From an uncultured Flavobacteriaceae bacterium (GTDB lineage Bacteria; Bacteroidota; Bacteroidia; Flavobacteriales; Flavobacteriaceae): DNA of 64,000 nucleotides. A program made the translations under genes and the position numbers. Below are positions 50,229 through 59,665 of the stretch, piece by piece (the first letter of the stretch is position 1; each line of letters begins with the position of its first letter). Below the pieces are notes generated by a model. That model was given only the letters and a program-made list of their open reading frames with translations, had not been told where the DNA came from and ran no database searches. The stretch spans positions 124,001 through 188,000 of the forward strand of contig CANKYF010000001.1 of assembly GCA_947487895.1 (NCBI GenBank). Direction: 5' to 3'.

Positions 50229-50988
50229 ACTTGGCACCATGGGTATTTTGAATTGATTTGGTTATTAGTGTATAAATATCTTTATGATGCTCGTTATTTA
50301 AAATCGCCAAATGTTTTTTAATCGTTTTTAAATTACTTCGTTTGGCTGGACCAGTTTGCGCCATATATGGAGACATATCCTGAATTTTTCGAGCGGTTTC
50401 CATTATAAGAGGTTTTAACAAGTCGAACTCTGCTGCTTCAGATTCTGTAATCTCATGAGCAATACGATACATCTGATTTGTAAAGTTATTTACAAAAACT
50501 GCCGCTAAATGCAACACTTTACGTTGGTCACTATTTACTTTTTTTACAGGGCCACCTAACGTTAAGGCTAATGATTTTAAAATTTGATAGTCATTTTTAT
50601 CAATAGTTTCAATACAAATAGGGATCTCAGAAAAATCTAACTTTGCACCTTTAGTAAATGACTGTAAAGGATAAAAAACACCGCGTCTATTTTTTTTATC
50701 TAAATCATGAATATTAATACTGCCCCCAGTATGAACAACCAATCTGTTTTCAAAAGGTAATAAGGATGAGATGTTTGCAATGGCTTCGTCGCTAACCGCT
50801 ATTATATAAATATCTGCTTCAACTAGACTATTTAAATCATCTGTAATTTCAACGTTATTTTTATAATGAGCTATAGTGTCTATATTTCTATTATACCATT
50901 GTTTTATGGTGACTTCATTGTTTTTGTTGAAAGCTTTAAATAAGTGTGTGCCTATATTACCGGCACCAAGAATAGTTATTGAAATCAT
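50227..50988 (-). CDS. Rossmann-like and DUF2520 domain protein
   Basis: 253 residues. N-terminal NADP-binding Rossmann fold: MISITILGAGNIGTHLFKAF, EADIYIIAVSDEAIANISSL, LVVHTGGSINIHDLDKKN. C-terminal helical DUF2520 domain: KVNSDQRKVLHLAAVFVNNF, TGPAKRSNLKTIKKHLAIL. It looks like a pyrroline-5-carboxylate-reductase or ketopantoate-reductase relative but without an assigned substrate. It opens the leftward conserved cluster that continues with KdsC-like, DUF2007, UbiA and Maf. Confidence 0.9.
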   Translation of the reverse strand: MISITILGAGNIGTHLFKAFNKNNEVTIKQWYNRNIDTIAHYKNNVEITDDLNSLVEADIYIIAVSDEAIANISSLLPFENRLVVHTGGSINIHDLDKKNRRGVFYPLQSFTKGAKLDFSEIPICIETIDKNDYQILKSLALTLGGPVKKVNSDQRKVLHLAAVFVNNFTNQMYRIAHEITESEAAEFDLLKPLIMETARKIQDMSPYMAQTGPAKRSNLKTIKKHLAILNNEHHKDIYTLITKSIQNTHGAK

Positions 50989-51048
50989 GTTGCTAAAATA
51001 AATAATATAAGTATAAATGAGTATGTATTCACTTATCTTTGTTCAACC

Positions 51049-51441
51049 ATGCAGAAAACAGACATCAAAAATAGAGACGATGTGTATTCACTAGTCTCGT
51101 CTTTTTATAAAAAAGTGAGGAAAGATAAGACTTTAGGCCCTTTTTTTAATGATGTTATTAAAGATTGGGATGAACATTTAGAAAACCTCACCACTTTTTG
51201 GGAGTCTAGCCTGTTTTTAAAAACGAGGTATTATGGTAATCCGTTAGAAGCACATGTAAAGGTAGATAAAGATAATAACCATAGCATTACTGAAATGCAT
51301 TTTGGTATTTGGCTAAACCTTTGGTTACAAACTATAGATGAACTTTTTGCGGGAGATTATGCCGAAAATGCTAAAAGACGAGCCAGAAAAATGGGCACAT
51401 TTCTGTACATGGAAATTTTTAAGGCAAGACAGTTTCAGTGA
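51049..51441 (+). CDS. Group III truncated hemoglobin
   Basis: 130 residues, the 2-on-2 globin fold of group III: DVYSLVSSFYKKVRKDKTLG, PFFNDVIKDWDEHLENLTTF, the proximal His84 in ITEMHFGIWLNLW and KRRARKMGTFLYMEIF. It binds heme and O2 or NO; group III members are linked to oxygen or NO handling. A TATCTTTG box at 51034-51041 ends only 7 bases before the ATG, so the mRNA leader would be very short. Monocistronic. Confidence 0.93.
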   Translation: MQKTDIKNRDDVYSLVSSFYKKVRKDKTLGPFFNDVIKDWDEHLENLTTFWESSLFLKTRYYGNPLEAHVKVDKDNNHSITEMHFGIWLNLWLQTIDELFAGDYAENAKRRARKMGTFLYMEIFKARQFQ

Positions 51442-51493
51442 GCAATATTCAGTCTCAGTTTACAGTCGCAGTAAACAGTTTCATATAGGTATA

Positions 51494-51668
51494 ATTGTCA
51501 TTGTGAAGGAGGTACAACTGTGGCAATCTGTTGTTAGAACACATTTTCATGTTTTTTACGAAAACATGGAATAACATATATTCATTCTTTGCGTCTCTGC
51601 GTCTTTGCAAGCGTATTTTTTAGTTTTGATGAGATTCTCACGTCGCACTTTGGTGCTCCTCAGAAAGA
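51494..51668. repeat. Relics of dispersed repeats in the 51442-51875 gap
   Basis: Between the globin and cytochrome assembly genes no coding frame is convincing. The gap holds a GTCATTGTGAAGGAGGTAC unit with TGTGGCAATCTG (51494-51530), a perfect 8-bp hairpin CATGTTTT/AAAACATG at 51548-51568, and GAGATTCTCACGTCGCACTT ending in CCTCAG (about 51630-51663). The first and last look like two arms of the same class of repeat as 8610-8692. Confidence 0.4.
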
Positions 51669-51843
51669 TATACTTATATTTTGTGTTTTTAACCAGAAAA
51701 AACACTTGTACATTTTCTTCAGAATAACATAAGACTTTTTTAGAATTCGATATTTTATTCTTGAAATTTTATCACTTTGGCCATCTGTCATTTATCACTG
51801 GTCTTTAGTATAACTTTAACATCATAAAATAAACTTAAATACT

Positions 51844-51851
51844 TAAATTTG
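51844..51851 (+). promoter_or_regulatory. Putative -7 box of the cytochrome assembly gene
   Basis: TAAATTTG fits TAnnTTTG, 25 bases before the ATG at 51876; no clear -33 TTG at the usual distance. Confidence 0.45.
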
Positions 51852-51875
51852 CAGCACCTTAAAAGGGCTTCTATT

Positions 51876-54800
51876 ATGCAGAAAAAACTTGCCAATATTC
51901 TTTTTTCAACACGTCTTACCGGAATTTTATTTATTGTATTTGCAGCAGCAATGATTACAGGTACGTTTTTAGACGCAGGACAAGAAACATCACCAACCCC
52001 ATACACAAGAAATTTAATTTACAATGCCTGGTGGTTTGAGGCCATTATGGGACTATTTGTTGTCAACTTTGTGGGGAATATTTTTAGATACAGGTTGTAT
52101 AAAAAAGAAAAATGGGCAACATTAATACTACATCTAGCATTTATATTCATTTTTATAGGTGCTTTTATTACCAGATACATCAGTTTTGAAGGGATGATGT
52201 CTATCCCAGAAGGAGGCACAGAAAATACATTTTTATCTCAAAAAACATATATTTCTGGTCACGTAGATGGAGATTATGAAATTGACGGTATACAACAACG
52301 CTTACCTTTAGAATATGAAGTAGATTTTTCTAAACGATTAGATAATGATTTTACAATTGAAACTAACTATAACAAACAACCTTTTAAAGTTGCATTAGAA
52401 AAATTTATTGTTGGTGCCGAAGAAGGTATTATTCCTGATGAAAATGGTGAAGAATATTTAAAACTAGTAGGAACTAGTGGTGGGGGTAGACATAATCATT
52501 TTTTAAAAGTTGGAGAGCAAGCCAGTATTCACAATGTGATTTTTACATTGAATAATCCTGAAAAAGGAGCAGTTAACATATTATATCAAGGAGACTCCTT
52601 ATCAATAGATTCGCCTTTTGAAGGTAATTATATGGTAATGGCTACACAAGAGCAAGGTACTTTAGTAAAAGATAGTTTGCAACCATTAAAATTACGTTCG
52701 CTTTATAGAATTGGCACTATGCAAATTGTGATTCCTGAACCTGTTGTAAAAGGTGTTTTTGATATAGTTCAAAAAGAAGTCGTAAATAAAAATGATGAAG
52801 ATGGTATTGTTTTAAAAGTGACTTCAAATGGAGAAACTAAAAGAGTTAGTATGCTTGGTGGTCAAGGTATGTATAAACCTCATAAACAAGTAAATGTTGG
52901 AGGCTTAGATTTTGCATTTCAATATGGAGCAAAAGTTTTAGAATTACCTTTTAGTATTAAACTGAATGATTTTGAAGCAGATAAATTTCCTGGGTCTGAT
53001 ATTAATTCAGCGTATTCAAGTCAGGTAACAGTGGTTGATGAAAAGGAAGGAAGCTTTGATTATAAAATCTATATGAATCATATATTGGACCACCGTGGAT
53101 ACCGATTTTTTCAATCTAGTTTCTTCCCAGATGAGTCTGGGACCATTCTATCAGTAAATCATGATTATTGGGGAACATTGGTAACCTATATAGGGTATTT
53201 TATGTTGTACTTTGGTTTAATGGCTATTTTGTTTGTAAAAGGGACTAGGTTTTCAGATTTAAGAAAGCAACTTAGAAAGGTAAAAGATAAAAAATCTAAT
53301 CTTCTTACTGTATTGTTATTGGTTGTTACGTTGAGCGGTTTTGGACAAGAACATTCTGAGCATGATGAACATGACCATAGTGCACCTACAACAGTAAGAA
53401 CCAGATTAGATAAGGCTGCAATAGATTCTATTTTAAAAGCTAATATAACATCTAAAGAGCACGCCGAAAAGTTTGCACATTTAGTGATTCAGGATTTAGA
53501 TGGACGTATGAAACCTGTAGGGACTTATGCTTCTGAAATGCTTAGAAAAGTTAGTAATAATGATACTTATGGAGATTTTGATGCAAATCAGGTATTTCTA
53601 TCTATGCAAGAAAGCCCAAGATTGTGGTATAATGTTCCCTTAATTGACTTGGAATATAAAAAGGCTGACACTATACATTATATTATAGGAACTAATACTA
53701 AGGATAGACGTGTAGCATTAGCTGATTTTTTCACCGATAATGGAGCATACAAGTTAAAACCGTATTTGGATGACGCTTTTAGTACCACTATACCTAATGG
53801 GTATCAAAAGAAAATACAAGAAGCTCACAGACAAGTAAATTTACTTTATAATACCATTGAAGGGGCTTCTTTAAAATTATTCCCTGTACCTAATGACCCT
53901 AAAAACACTTGGATATCATCCTACGATTATAAGTTTGGAAAAGATAAAATACAAGATTCACTCTATGGTGGTTTTATAAAAAATGGATTTAAAGCGTATT
54001 TAGTAACACTAAATAAAGCAAAACAAACAGGAGATTTTTCAGAGCCTGAAAAATTGTTAGAAGCATTTAAAAAAACGCAATACAGGTTCGGTAGTGAGGT
54101 CATGCTATCTGATGATAAAATTCATACCGAAGTGCTGTATAATAAATATAATATTTTTAAGAAGCTTTATAAATGGTATATGTACACAAGTATTTTAATG
54201 TTTGTGTTTTTGATTATTCAAATATTGAAAGAAAAGAATAAAACTATAAACACTTTAGTAGCAATCTTTAAATGGATTATTGTTGGATTGTTTTTTGTGC
54301 ATTTAGGAGGTTTAATAATGCGTTGGTATGTATCTGGCCATGCACCTTGGAGTAATGCCTATGAGTCTATGATTTATGTAGCCTGGTCAACCATGTTATT
54401 TGGTTTAATCACTGGTATAAGTAGTGGGAAAAAGAAAAAAATAGAAGTTGAAGATATGGCTGTAGCCTTTGCTTCTCCATTATTAGGGATTTTTAAAAAC
54501 AAAGGTTCAGATTTAACGGTAGCCGCTGCTGCTTTTGTAACATCTTTTTTATTGTGGGTTGCACATCAACAGTGGATGGATCCAGCAATAGGTAATTTAC
54601 AACCAGTATTAAACAGTTATTGGTTAATGATTCACGTGGCTGTTATTGTGGCTAGTTATGGACCTTTTACATTGGGTATGACCTTAGGTGTTGTATCATT
54701 GCTTTTAATGGCTTTAACTAACGGTAAGAATAAAACCAAAATGGATTTAAATATAAAAGAGCTTACTATTATTAATGAAATGGCATTAACTGTTGGTTTA

Positions 54801-55163
54801 GTAATGTTAAGTATTGGTAACTTTTTAGGAGGTATGTGGGCCAATGAGAGTTGGGGCCGTTATTGGGGGTGGGACCCTAAAGAAACTTGGGCTTTAATTA
54901 GTATCATGATGTATGCATTCGTTATTCATATGCGTTTGATTCCTGGATTACGTGGCCGTTGGATTTTTAATTTAAGTTCAGTCATTGCTATTTCGTTTAT
55001 CATCTTTACCTATTTTGGTGTGAACTTCTATTTAGCAGGATTACATTCGTATCAATCTGGTCAACAGTTAGATAGTGTAAAGAGTATTGCTGTTGCTTTT
55101 AGTATAGTAGCTATTTTAGGATTCTTTAGTCATAGAGGTTACATAAAGTATTATAAGAAATAA
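51876..55163 (+). CDS. Cytochrome c assembly protein, CcsB(ResB)-CcsA fusion
   Basis: 1095 residues from ATG 51876 (a TTG at 51849 would add nine residues before the membrane anchor). The N-terminal half is ResB/CcsB-like: helices at about 10-110, a large periplasmic beta region, and FDYKIYMNHILDHRGYRFFQ. A second periplasmic part with a His-rich stretch (HSEHDEHDHS) follows. The C-terminal third is CcsA with the heme-handling motif WGRYWGWDPKETWALISIMM and several membrane helices. Such fusions export heme and join it to apocytochrome c. Monocistronic in appearance. Confidence 0.93.
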   Translation: MQKKLANILFSTRLTGILFIVFAAAMITGTFLDAGQETSPTPYTRNLIYNAWWFEAIMGLFVVNFVGNIFRYRLYKKEKWATLILHLAFIFIFIGAFITRYISFEGMMSIPEGGTENTFLSQKTYISGHVDGDYEIDGIQQRLPLEYEVDFSKRLDNDFTIETNYNKQPFKVALEKFIVGAEEGIIPDENGEEYLKLVGTSGGGRHNHFLKVGEQASIHNVIFTLNNPEKGAVNILYQGDSLSIDSPFEGNYMVMATQEQGTLVKDSLQPLKLRSLYRIGTMQIVIPEPVVKGVFDIVQKEVVNKNDEDGIVLKVTSNGETKRVSMLGGQGMYKPHKQVNVGGLDFAFQYGAKVLELPFSIKLNDFEADKFPGSDINSAYSSQVTVVDEKEGSFDYKIYMNHILDHRGYRFFQSSFFPDESGTILSVNHDYWGTLVTYIGYFMLYFGLMAILFVKGTRFSDLRKQLRKVKDKKSNLLTVLLLVVTLSGFGQEHSEHDEHDHSAPTTVRTRLDKAAIDSILKANITSKEHAEKFAHLVIQDLDGRMKPVGTYASEMLRKVSNNDTYGDFDANQVFLSMQESPRLWYNVPLIDLEYKKADTIHYIIGTNTKDRRVALADFFTDNGAYKLKPYLDDAFSTTIPNGYQKKIQEAHRQVNLLYNTIEGASLKLFPVPNDPKNTWISSYDYKFGKDKIQDSLYGGFIKNGFKAYLVTLNKAKQTGDFSEPEKLLEAFKKTQYRFGSEVMLSDDKIHTEVLYNKYNIFKKLYKWYMYTSILMFVFLIIQILKEKNKTINTLVAIFKWIIVGLFFVHLGGLIMRWYVSGHAPWSNAYESMIYVAWSTMLFGLITGISSGKKKKIEVEDMAVAFASPLLGIFKNKGSDLTVAAAAFVTSFLLWVAHQQWMDPAIGNLQPVLNSYWLMIHVAVIVASYGPFTLGMTLGVVSLLLMALTNGKNKTKMDLNIKELTIINEMALTVGLVMLSIGNFLGGMWANESWGRYWGWDPKETWALISIMMYAFVIHMRLIPGLRGRWIFNLSSVIAISFIIFTYFGVNFYLAGLHSYQSGQQLDSVKSIAVAFSIVAILGFFSHRGYIKYYKK

Positions 55164-55279
55164 AATAATTATTCAGAATAATAAATTTAAAAAGAGCTTC
55201 TTTTTATAAGAAGAAAATTCGTAGGTTTGAATAAGAGGTTTTTTTATAAGCCATAAATACTAACCAAATTCAAACCATC

Positions 55280-56170
55280 ATGAGGAGAGTATTTTTCTCT
55301 TTACTTCTATTTTTTTCAATAGCTGTAAATGCCCAACAAGAAGTTGATTCTTTAGCAATTAAAGAAGAGATTTATAAGGCAGTGCTAGATAGCATCAATC
55401 ATTCTTTTACTTATCAAACAGGTGTTATAGAATTAGGCGAAGGGTTAGCGACCCTTAAGGTACCTGAAGGATTTAAATTTTTAGATGAAGCACAAAGTCA
55501 ACGTGTCTTAACAGATTTATGGGGTAATCCACCAAGTAATTCAATGGGATTACTATTTCCCGAAGACATGACACCTATGCATGATAATTTCACCTATTGT
55601 GTTGAAGTAACTTATGCGGAAGAAGGCTATATTGATGATGAAGATGCCAAAGATTTAGATTATAACGATTTACTTGAAGAAATGCAAGAAGATACAAAAG
55701 CATCAAATGATGAACGTGTTCAATTGGGGTATCCTTCTGTTGAATTGGTAGGCTGGGCATCATCACCTTATTATGACAAAGAGAACAAAAAATTACACTG
55801 GGCAAAAGAATTAAAATTTGACGATACCGAAATCAATACCCTTAATTATAACATTAGAGTTTTAGGTAGAAAAGGGTATCTAAACTTAAATGCTATAGGA
55901 GATATTTCTGTTTTAAATACATTCAATGCAGATAGAGATAATATTCTACATAGTGTTGAATTTACACCTGGAAATAGGTATTCAGATTTTAATCCAGATA
56001 TAGATAAGGTTGCTGCTTATGGAATTGGGGGATTAATAGCAGGTAAAATATTGGCTAAAGCAGGCTTTTTTGCTTTAATTTTAAAGTTTTGGAAGTTTAT
56101 AGCCATTGGAGCTGTTGCATTATTTAGTGGTTTTAGAAAAAAGATTTTTGGAGATAAAAAAGAAGTTTAA
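55280..56170 (+). CDS. DUF2167 family membrane protein
   Basis: 296 residues. Signal peptide (MRRVFFSLLLFFSIAVNAQQ), a DUF2167 body (GVIELGEGLATLKVPEGFKF, VLTDLWGNPPSNSMGLLFPE, LGYPSVELVGWASSPYYDKE, LHWAKELKFDD) and a C-terminal membrane helix pair (GIGGLIAGKILAKAGFFALI, LKFWKFIAIGAVALFSGF). The family is widespread in bacteria but its role is unknown. A TAGGTTTG box lies at 55222-55229. Confidence 0.9.
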   Translation: MRRVFFSLLLFFSIAVNAQQEVDSLAIKEEIYKAVLDSINHSFTYQTGVIELGEGLATLKVPEGFKFLDEAQSQRVLTDLWGNPPSNSMGLLFPEDMTPMHDNFTYCVEVTYAEEGYIDDEDAKDLDYNDLLEEMQEDTKASNDERVQLGYPSVELVGWASSPYYDKENKKLHWAKELKFDDTEINTLNYNIRVLGRKGYLNLNAIGDISVLNTFNADRDNILHSVEFTPGNRYSDFNPDIDKVAAYGIGGLIAGKILAKAGFFALILKFWKFIAIGAVALFSGFRKKIFGDKKEV

Positions 56171-56304
56171 TATTTTAAATAACTGTATTTTAGAATGTTA
56201 AATATATATTTTGCTGATTTTTTTCAAGTAAATCATTTTAATCTGTGACTTGTTAAATATTAGTGTGTCTTAACACATAACAACTAAATGGCGACTAGCT
56301 AAAT

Positions 56305-56874
56305 TTGGAAACCCTAGAAAATATTAATAAACTGTCCGATGAGGACTTGGTAGGAGCAATCGTTAAAAATAACGATACATTGCTTTTTGAAATACTGTAT
56401 GATAGGTATTCAATGCTTGTATATAATAAGTGTTTAGGTTTTGCAAAAGATGATGATGAAGCTAAAGACCTTGCACAAGATATATTTTTAAAGCTTTTTG
56501 TTAAGTTAGCAAGTTTTAAAAGTAAATCTAAATTTTCAACGTGGTTATACGCGTTTACATATAATCATTGTGTAAATTACGTCACTAGAAATACTGCTAA
56601 AAAGTTTCAAAAACAAGCAGTAGATTATAAAGATATAGAAAACCTTTCGGAAGATGAAGACGATAACAGTTTTCTAAGTATGAAAGTTGACAAATTGAAG
56701 GTAGCACTAGAAAAAATTTCACCAGATGAGAAAATGATTCTATTGCTAAAATATCAAGATTCACTATCAATAAAAGATATTGAAAGTGCCTTAGGTATAG
56801 GAGAGAGCGCTGTTAAAATGCGAATTAAACGTGCAAAAGATAAATTAATAACCGTATATAACGACCTTAAGTAA
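56305..56874 (+). CDS. ECF-type RNA polymerase sigma factor
   Basis: 189 residues. Region 2 (LLFEILYDRYSMLVYNKCLG, DDEAKDLAQDIFLKLFVKLA, STWLYAFTYNHCVNYV) and region 4 (EKISPDEKMILLLKYQDSLS, IKDIESALGIGESAVKMRIK, RAKDKLI) are complete. A stop at 56296 leaves TTG at 56305 as the only sensible start. A TAAATTTG box overlaps this codon (56300-56307), so either the match is accidental or the true 5' end differs. The stop overlaps the next ATG (TAATG). No anti-sigma factor of normal size follows; the small 65-residue protein may take that place. Confidence 0.92.
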   Translation: METLENINKLSDEDLVGAIVKNNDTLLFEILYDRYSMLVYNKCLGFAKDDDEAKDLAQDIFLKLFVKLASFKSKSKFSTWLYAFTYNHCVNYVTRNTAKKFQKQAVDYKDIENLSEDEDDNSFLSMKVDKLKVALEKISPDEKMILLLKYQDSLSIKDIESALGIGESAVKMRIKRAKDKLITVYNDLK

Positions 56875-57071
56875 TGGAAAATCCATTCAAATACGTAAAT
56901 ACGCCTCTTAAGGAAGTTCCTCAGGAACTTAAGTCCAAGGTTATGAGTGATATTGCTATGGCAAAATTACTTATGGAGTTGGCTGCGTTGTTCTCTTATA
57001 ATATTGGAGATATTATAGAGTCAGTTATTAAACAAAGAGATGCCAAAACCAAACAGAATCCCCCTAACTAA
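56874..57071 (+). CDS. Small protein coupled to the ECF sigma factor
   Basis: 65 residues (MENPFKYVNTPLKEVPQELK, SKVMSDIAMAKLLMELAALF, SYNIGDIIESVIKQRD). Not recognised. The first half looks like the start of an anti-sigma factor cytoplasmic tail (PLKEVPQELKSKVMSDI), the second is helical with no membrane span. One-base overlap with the sigma gene and 10 bases to the next gene point to one operon. It may be a minimal or reduced anti-sigma factor. Confidence 0.75.
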   Translation: MENPFKYVNTPLKEVPQELKSKVMSDIAMAKLLMELAALFSYNIGDIIESVIKQRDAKTKQNPPN

Positions 57072-57081
57072 ATATTTATAT

Positions 57082-57909
57082 ATGGAAAATGTAGAAGAAT
57101 GGAAAAACATTGCTCTAGAATCCTTGAAGGCCATGTGGCTTGAAATAACTAAGGTTTTTCCGAGTATTATAGGAGCTCTAATTATTTTTATTATTGGTTG
57201 GTTGGCTACCAAACTCATAGTGAAAATCATTAAAAAAGCATTAAAACTTGCTAAAGTTGATAAGCTTGACGAAAAGATTAATGACATTGAAATTGTTGAA
57301 GGTAAGAAACTAAATTTCAATACTGTTAAAGTAGTTTCAAGTGCAGTAAAATGGATTATGTATATCATGCTCATTATCATGGTTTCAGATATACTAAGTC
57401 TTACAATGATCTCTAAGCAAATAAGTAATTTACTTGGTTATCTACCCAAATTGTTTTCGGCATTAGTCATTTTTATGATTGGTTTATTTTTAGCAAATAC
57501 TATAAAAAAAGCATTGAAGTCCTTTTTTGAATCTATGGATTTGTCTGGAGCCAAAATTATTAGTCAGATCGTATTTTTTATCATACTTATTTTCACTTCT
57601 ATAACAGCTTTGAATCAAGCAGATGTAGATACTGAAATAATTACTAGTAATATTACGTTAATATTAGGAGCGTTACTTTTAGCTTTTGCCATTGCATTTG
57701 GTTTAGGTGCTCACAAAATAGTTACTGAATTATTGAAAACATTTTATGCTAGAAAAACATTTGAAGTTGGTCAAAATATTGAGTTTAATGGTATAAAAGG
57801 TGAAGTAGATAGTATAGATAATATGCGTATTACACTAAAAACAGATAGTGGTAAACTTGTAGTGCCTATTAAAGATTTAGCTGAGAGTCAAGTAAAAATA
57901 CAGAATTAA
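57082..57909 (+). CDS. Conserved TM helix / MscS-like channel family protein
   Basis: 275 residues from ATG 57082 (a start at 57040 would overlap the preceding gene). Transmembrane helices VFPSIIGALIIFIIGWLATK, WIMYIMLIIMVSDILSLTM, LPKLFSALVIFMIGLFLANT, and IISQIVFFIILIFTSITALN; then LILGALLLAFAIAFGLGAHK, the MscS-like pore segment, and a beta domain FEVGQNIEFNGIKGEVDSID. This is the TM_helix (PF05552-type) branch of small-conductance channels. Third gene of the sigma factor operon, closed by a strong terminator at 57969. Confidence 0.88.
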   Translation: MENVEEWKNIALESLKAMWLEITKVFPSIIGALIIFIIGWLATKLIVKIIKKALKLAKVDKLDEKINDIEIVEGKKLNFNTVKVVSSAVKWIMYIMLIIMVSDILSLTMISKQISNLLGYLPKLFSALVIFMIGLFLANTIKKALKSFFESMDLSGAKIISQIVFFIILIFTSITALNQADVDTEIITSNITLILGALLLAFAIAFGLGAHKIVTELLKTFYARKTFEVGQNIEFNGIKGEVDSIDNMRITLKTDSGKLVVPIKDLAESQVKIQN

Positions 57910-57968
57910 CTTTTAGTTAGGGTTAAAATTTGGTTGGTTACTTTCTGTAAATTGAAAGACTTTTAGGT

Positions 57969-57998
57969 ACCCTTCTCATTTATTGAGAAGGGTTTTTT
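57969..57998 (+). terminator. Terminator of the sigma factor operon
   Basis: ACCCTTCTCA and TGAGAAGGGT form a perfect 10-bp stem with a 5-base loop, followed by TTTTT. It lies 59 bases past the stop at 57909. Confidence 0.85.
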
Positions 57999-58041
57999 AT
58001 TATGTTCTAAATTAATAACTTAGAGCATTAATTATTCTTTT

Positions 58042-58743
58042 ATGAAATTGGTGCTTTCTCTGGCTATTGTATTGTTTTTTAAGTTTGATTTATACAGTCA
58101 AGCTAACATTCCTAAGAATTATGAATTAGTGTATTCTCAAGATTTTGGGCTGCCTCAGGTTCTAAATAATTTAGAAATGTCTGATACTAGTGCTTGGAGA
58201 ATTTCGCAAGCAGAAAACAGTAAATTTTTAGAACTTTTTAAACAAAGTGAGTATACACCAGAAGTGCGTTCACCATTCAACATAGCTATTATTAAAAATA
58301 TAAAAGTTGCAGACTTTATAATGGAAATTAGGTTGAATCAAAATGGAAGAGAGTATGGGCATAGAGACCTTTGCGTAATGTTTGGAATTAATAACGCTTC
58401 AAACTTTTATTATACACATATAGCCTCTAAATCAGATGAGCATGCTAATAGTATTTTTATAGTTAATGATGAGCCACGAAAAAACATTGCATCAAAAAGA
58501 ACAAATGGAACTAATTGGGGAGAGACAAATTCTTGGCACACAGTTAGAATTGTTAGAAGAGTCGATAATGGACTTATTGAAATTTATTTTGATGATATGA
58601 GCACACCTATTATGACAGCTACAGATATGCATTTTAAGTCTGGTTATTTAGGTTTTGGTTCTTTTGATGATACGGGGAAATTTGATGATATAAAAATTTG
58701 GGCACCAAGCCTTATTGAGGAAAAACGGGGGCTTTTTAAGTAA
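58042..58743 (+). CDS. Exported concanavalin-like (DUF1080/LamG-type) protein
   Basis: 233 residues: signal peptide (MKLVLSLAIVLFFKFDLYSQ) and one jelly-roll-like domain: YELVYSQDFGLPQVLNNLEM, AWRISQAENSKFLELFKQSE, DFIMEIRLNQNGREYGHRDL, CVMFGINNASNFYYTHIASK, WHTVRIVRRVDNGLIEIYFD and GYLGFGSFDDTGKFDDIKIW. This pattern fits the 3-keto-disaccharide hydrolase/LamG superfamily, without a visible catalytic set. It may bind a sugar. It stands 30 bases before the methyltransferase-like gene. Confidence 0.7.
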   Translation: MKLVLSLAIVLFFKFDLYSQANIPKNYELVYSQDFGLPQVLNNLEMSDTSAWRISQAENSKFLELFKQSEYTPEVRSPFNIAIIKNIKVADFIMEIRLNQNGREYGHRDLCVMFGINNASNFYYTHIASKSDEHANSIFIVNDEPRKNIASKRTNGTNWGETNSWHTVRIVRRVDNGLIEIYFDDMSTPIMTATDMHFKSGYLGFGSFDDTGKFDDIKIWAPSLIEEKRGLFK

Positions 58744-58773
58744 CAATGCTAAATTTAATGACTGCATTTTAAT

Positions 58774-59580
58774 ATGAAACGAAAAGAGTTATTTGAGTTT
58801 GAAGATTTTAACTGGTTTCCAGAAAGTATAAGAGCAGGAATGACAAATCTCATTTTAGTATTGCACAAAATGATGGGGACAACAGAGGTGTTGTCAAACT
58901 TAATAGTTAAACTTAGAAATAAATTAGAATTTAATACAATTGTTGATCTGGGTTCAGGATCTGGAGGCCCTATGCCAAGTGTTGTGAACACTATAAATGA
59001 AAATTCGGCAGAATCACCATTAAAATTAATACTTTCAGATTTACACCCCAACACTAATCTTGTTGAAAAAATAAATAATAATAAAATAGATACTATACGT
59101 TATCATACCTTCCCCCTAAATGCTGTGGATTTGAAAGATGCTCCTAAAGGGCTAAAAACCATGATTGCTAGTTTTCATCATATGTCTCCTGCTAATGCAA
59201 AACAAATTTTAAAATCGGCTGTAGAAAACAAACAACCTATTTTAATTTATGAAATAGCAAAGAATAACATCCCCTTCATAGTTTGGTTATTATTGTTACC
59301 AATATCTTTAGTAGTTTTAATGCTTATGTCATTATTAATGACGCCTTTTTCTAAAAACTTGACATTAACACAAGTATTCTTCACCTATATTATTCCAATA
59401 ATACCAATAGCTTATGCATGGGACGGACAAGCATCATTAATGAGAACGTATACTTTTGATGATGTGAAATCATTAATTTCAGATATAAAAACTAATGATT
59501 ACCAATGGGAAATAAGTAATGCCTTAAAAGACAATGGTAAAAAGTTAGGTTATTATATTTCCGGGTATCCAACACACTAA
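58774..59580 (+). CDS. Methyltransferase-like protein with membrane segment
   Basis: 268 residues. Residues about 50-160 look like a class I SAM-dependent methyltransferase: FNTIVDLGSGSGGPMPSVVN (motif I), LKLILSDLHPNTNLVEKINN (motif II) and KTMIASFHHMSPANAKQILK (motif IV-like). Residues about 175-235 hold two hydrophobic helices (FIVWLLLLPISLVVLMLMSL, VFFTYIIPIIPIAYAWDGQA), so it is probably attached to the inner membrane. The acceptor is unknown; a lipid or quinone is possible. Confidence 0.75.
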   Translation: MKRKELFEFEDFNWFPESIRAGMTNLILVLHKMMGTTEVLSNLIVKLRNKLEFNTIVDLGSGSGGPMPSVVNTINENSAESPLKLILSDLHPNTNLVEKINNNKIDTIRYHTFPLNAVDLKDAPKGLKTMIASFHHMSPANAKQILKSAVENKQPILIYEIAKNNIPFIVWLLLLPISLVVLMLMSLLMTPFSKNLTLTQVFFTYIIPIIPIAYAWDGQASLMRTYTFDDVKSLISDIKTNDYQWEISNALKDNGKKLGYYISGYPTH

Positions 59581-59611
59581 TCTTAGGTTTACTCTTTGAG
59601 ATATCATATAA

Positions 59612-59649
59612 AAAAGCTTCTAACATCAACATCTGTGAAAGACGCTTTT
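59612..59649. terminator. Weak terminator-like hairpin
   Basis: AAAAGC at 59612-59617 and GCTTTT at 59644-59649, with a weaker inner TCT/AGA pair, lie between two convergent genes and have T-rich flanks on both strands. Confidence 0.35.
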
Positions 59650-59665
59650 AATTTTAATTGATCTT

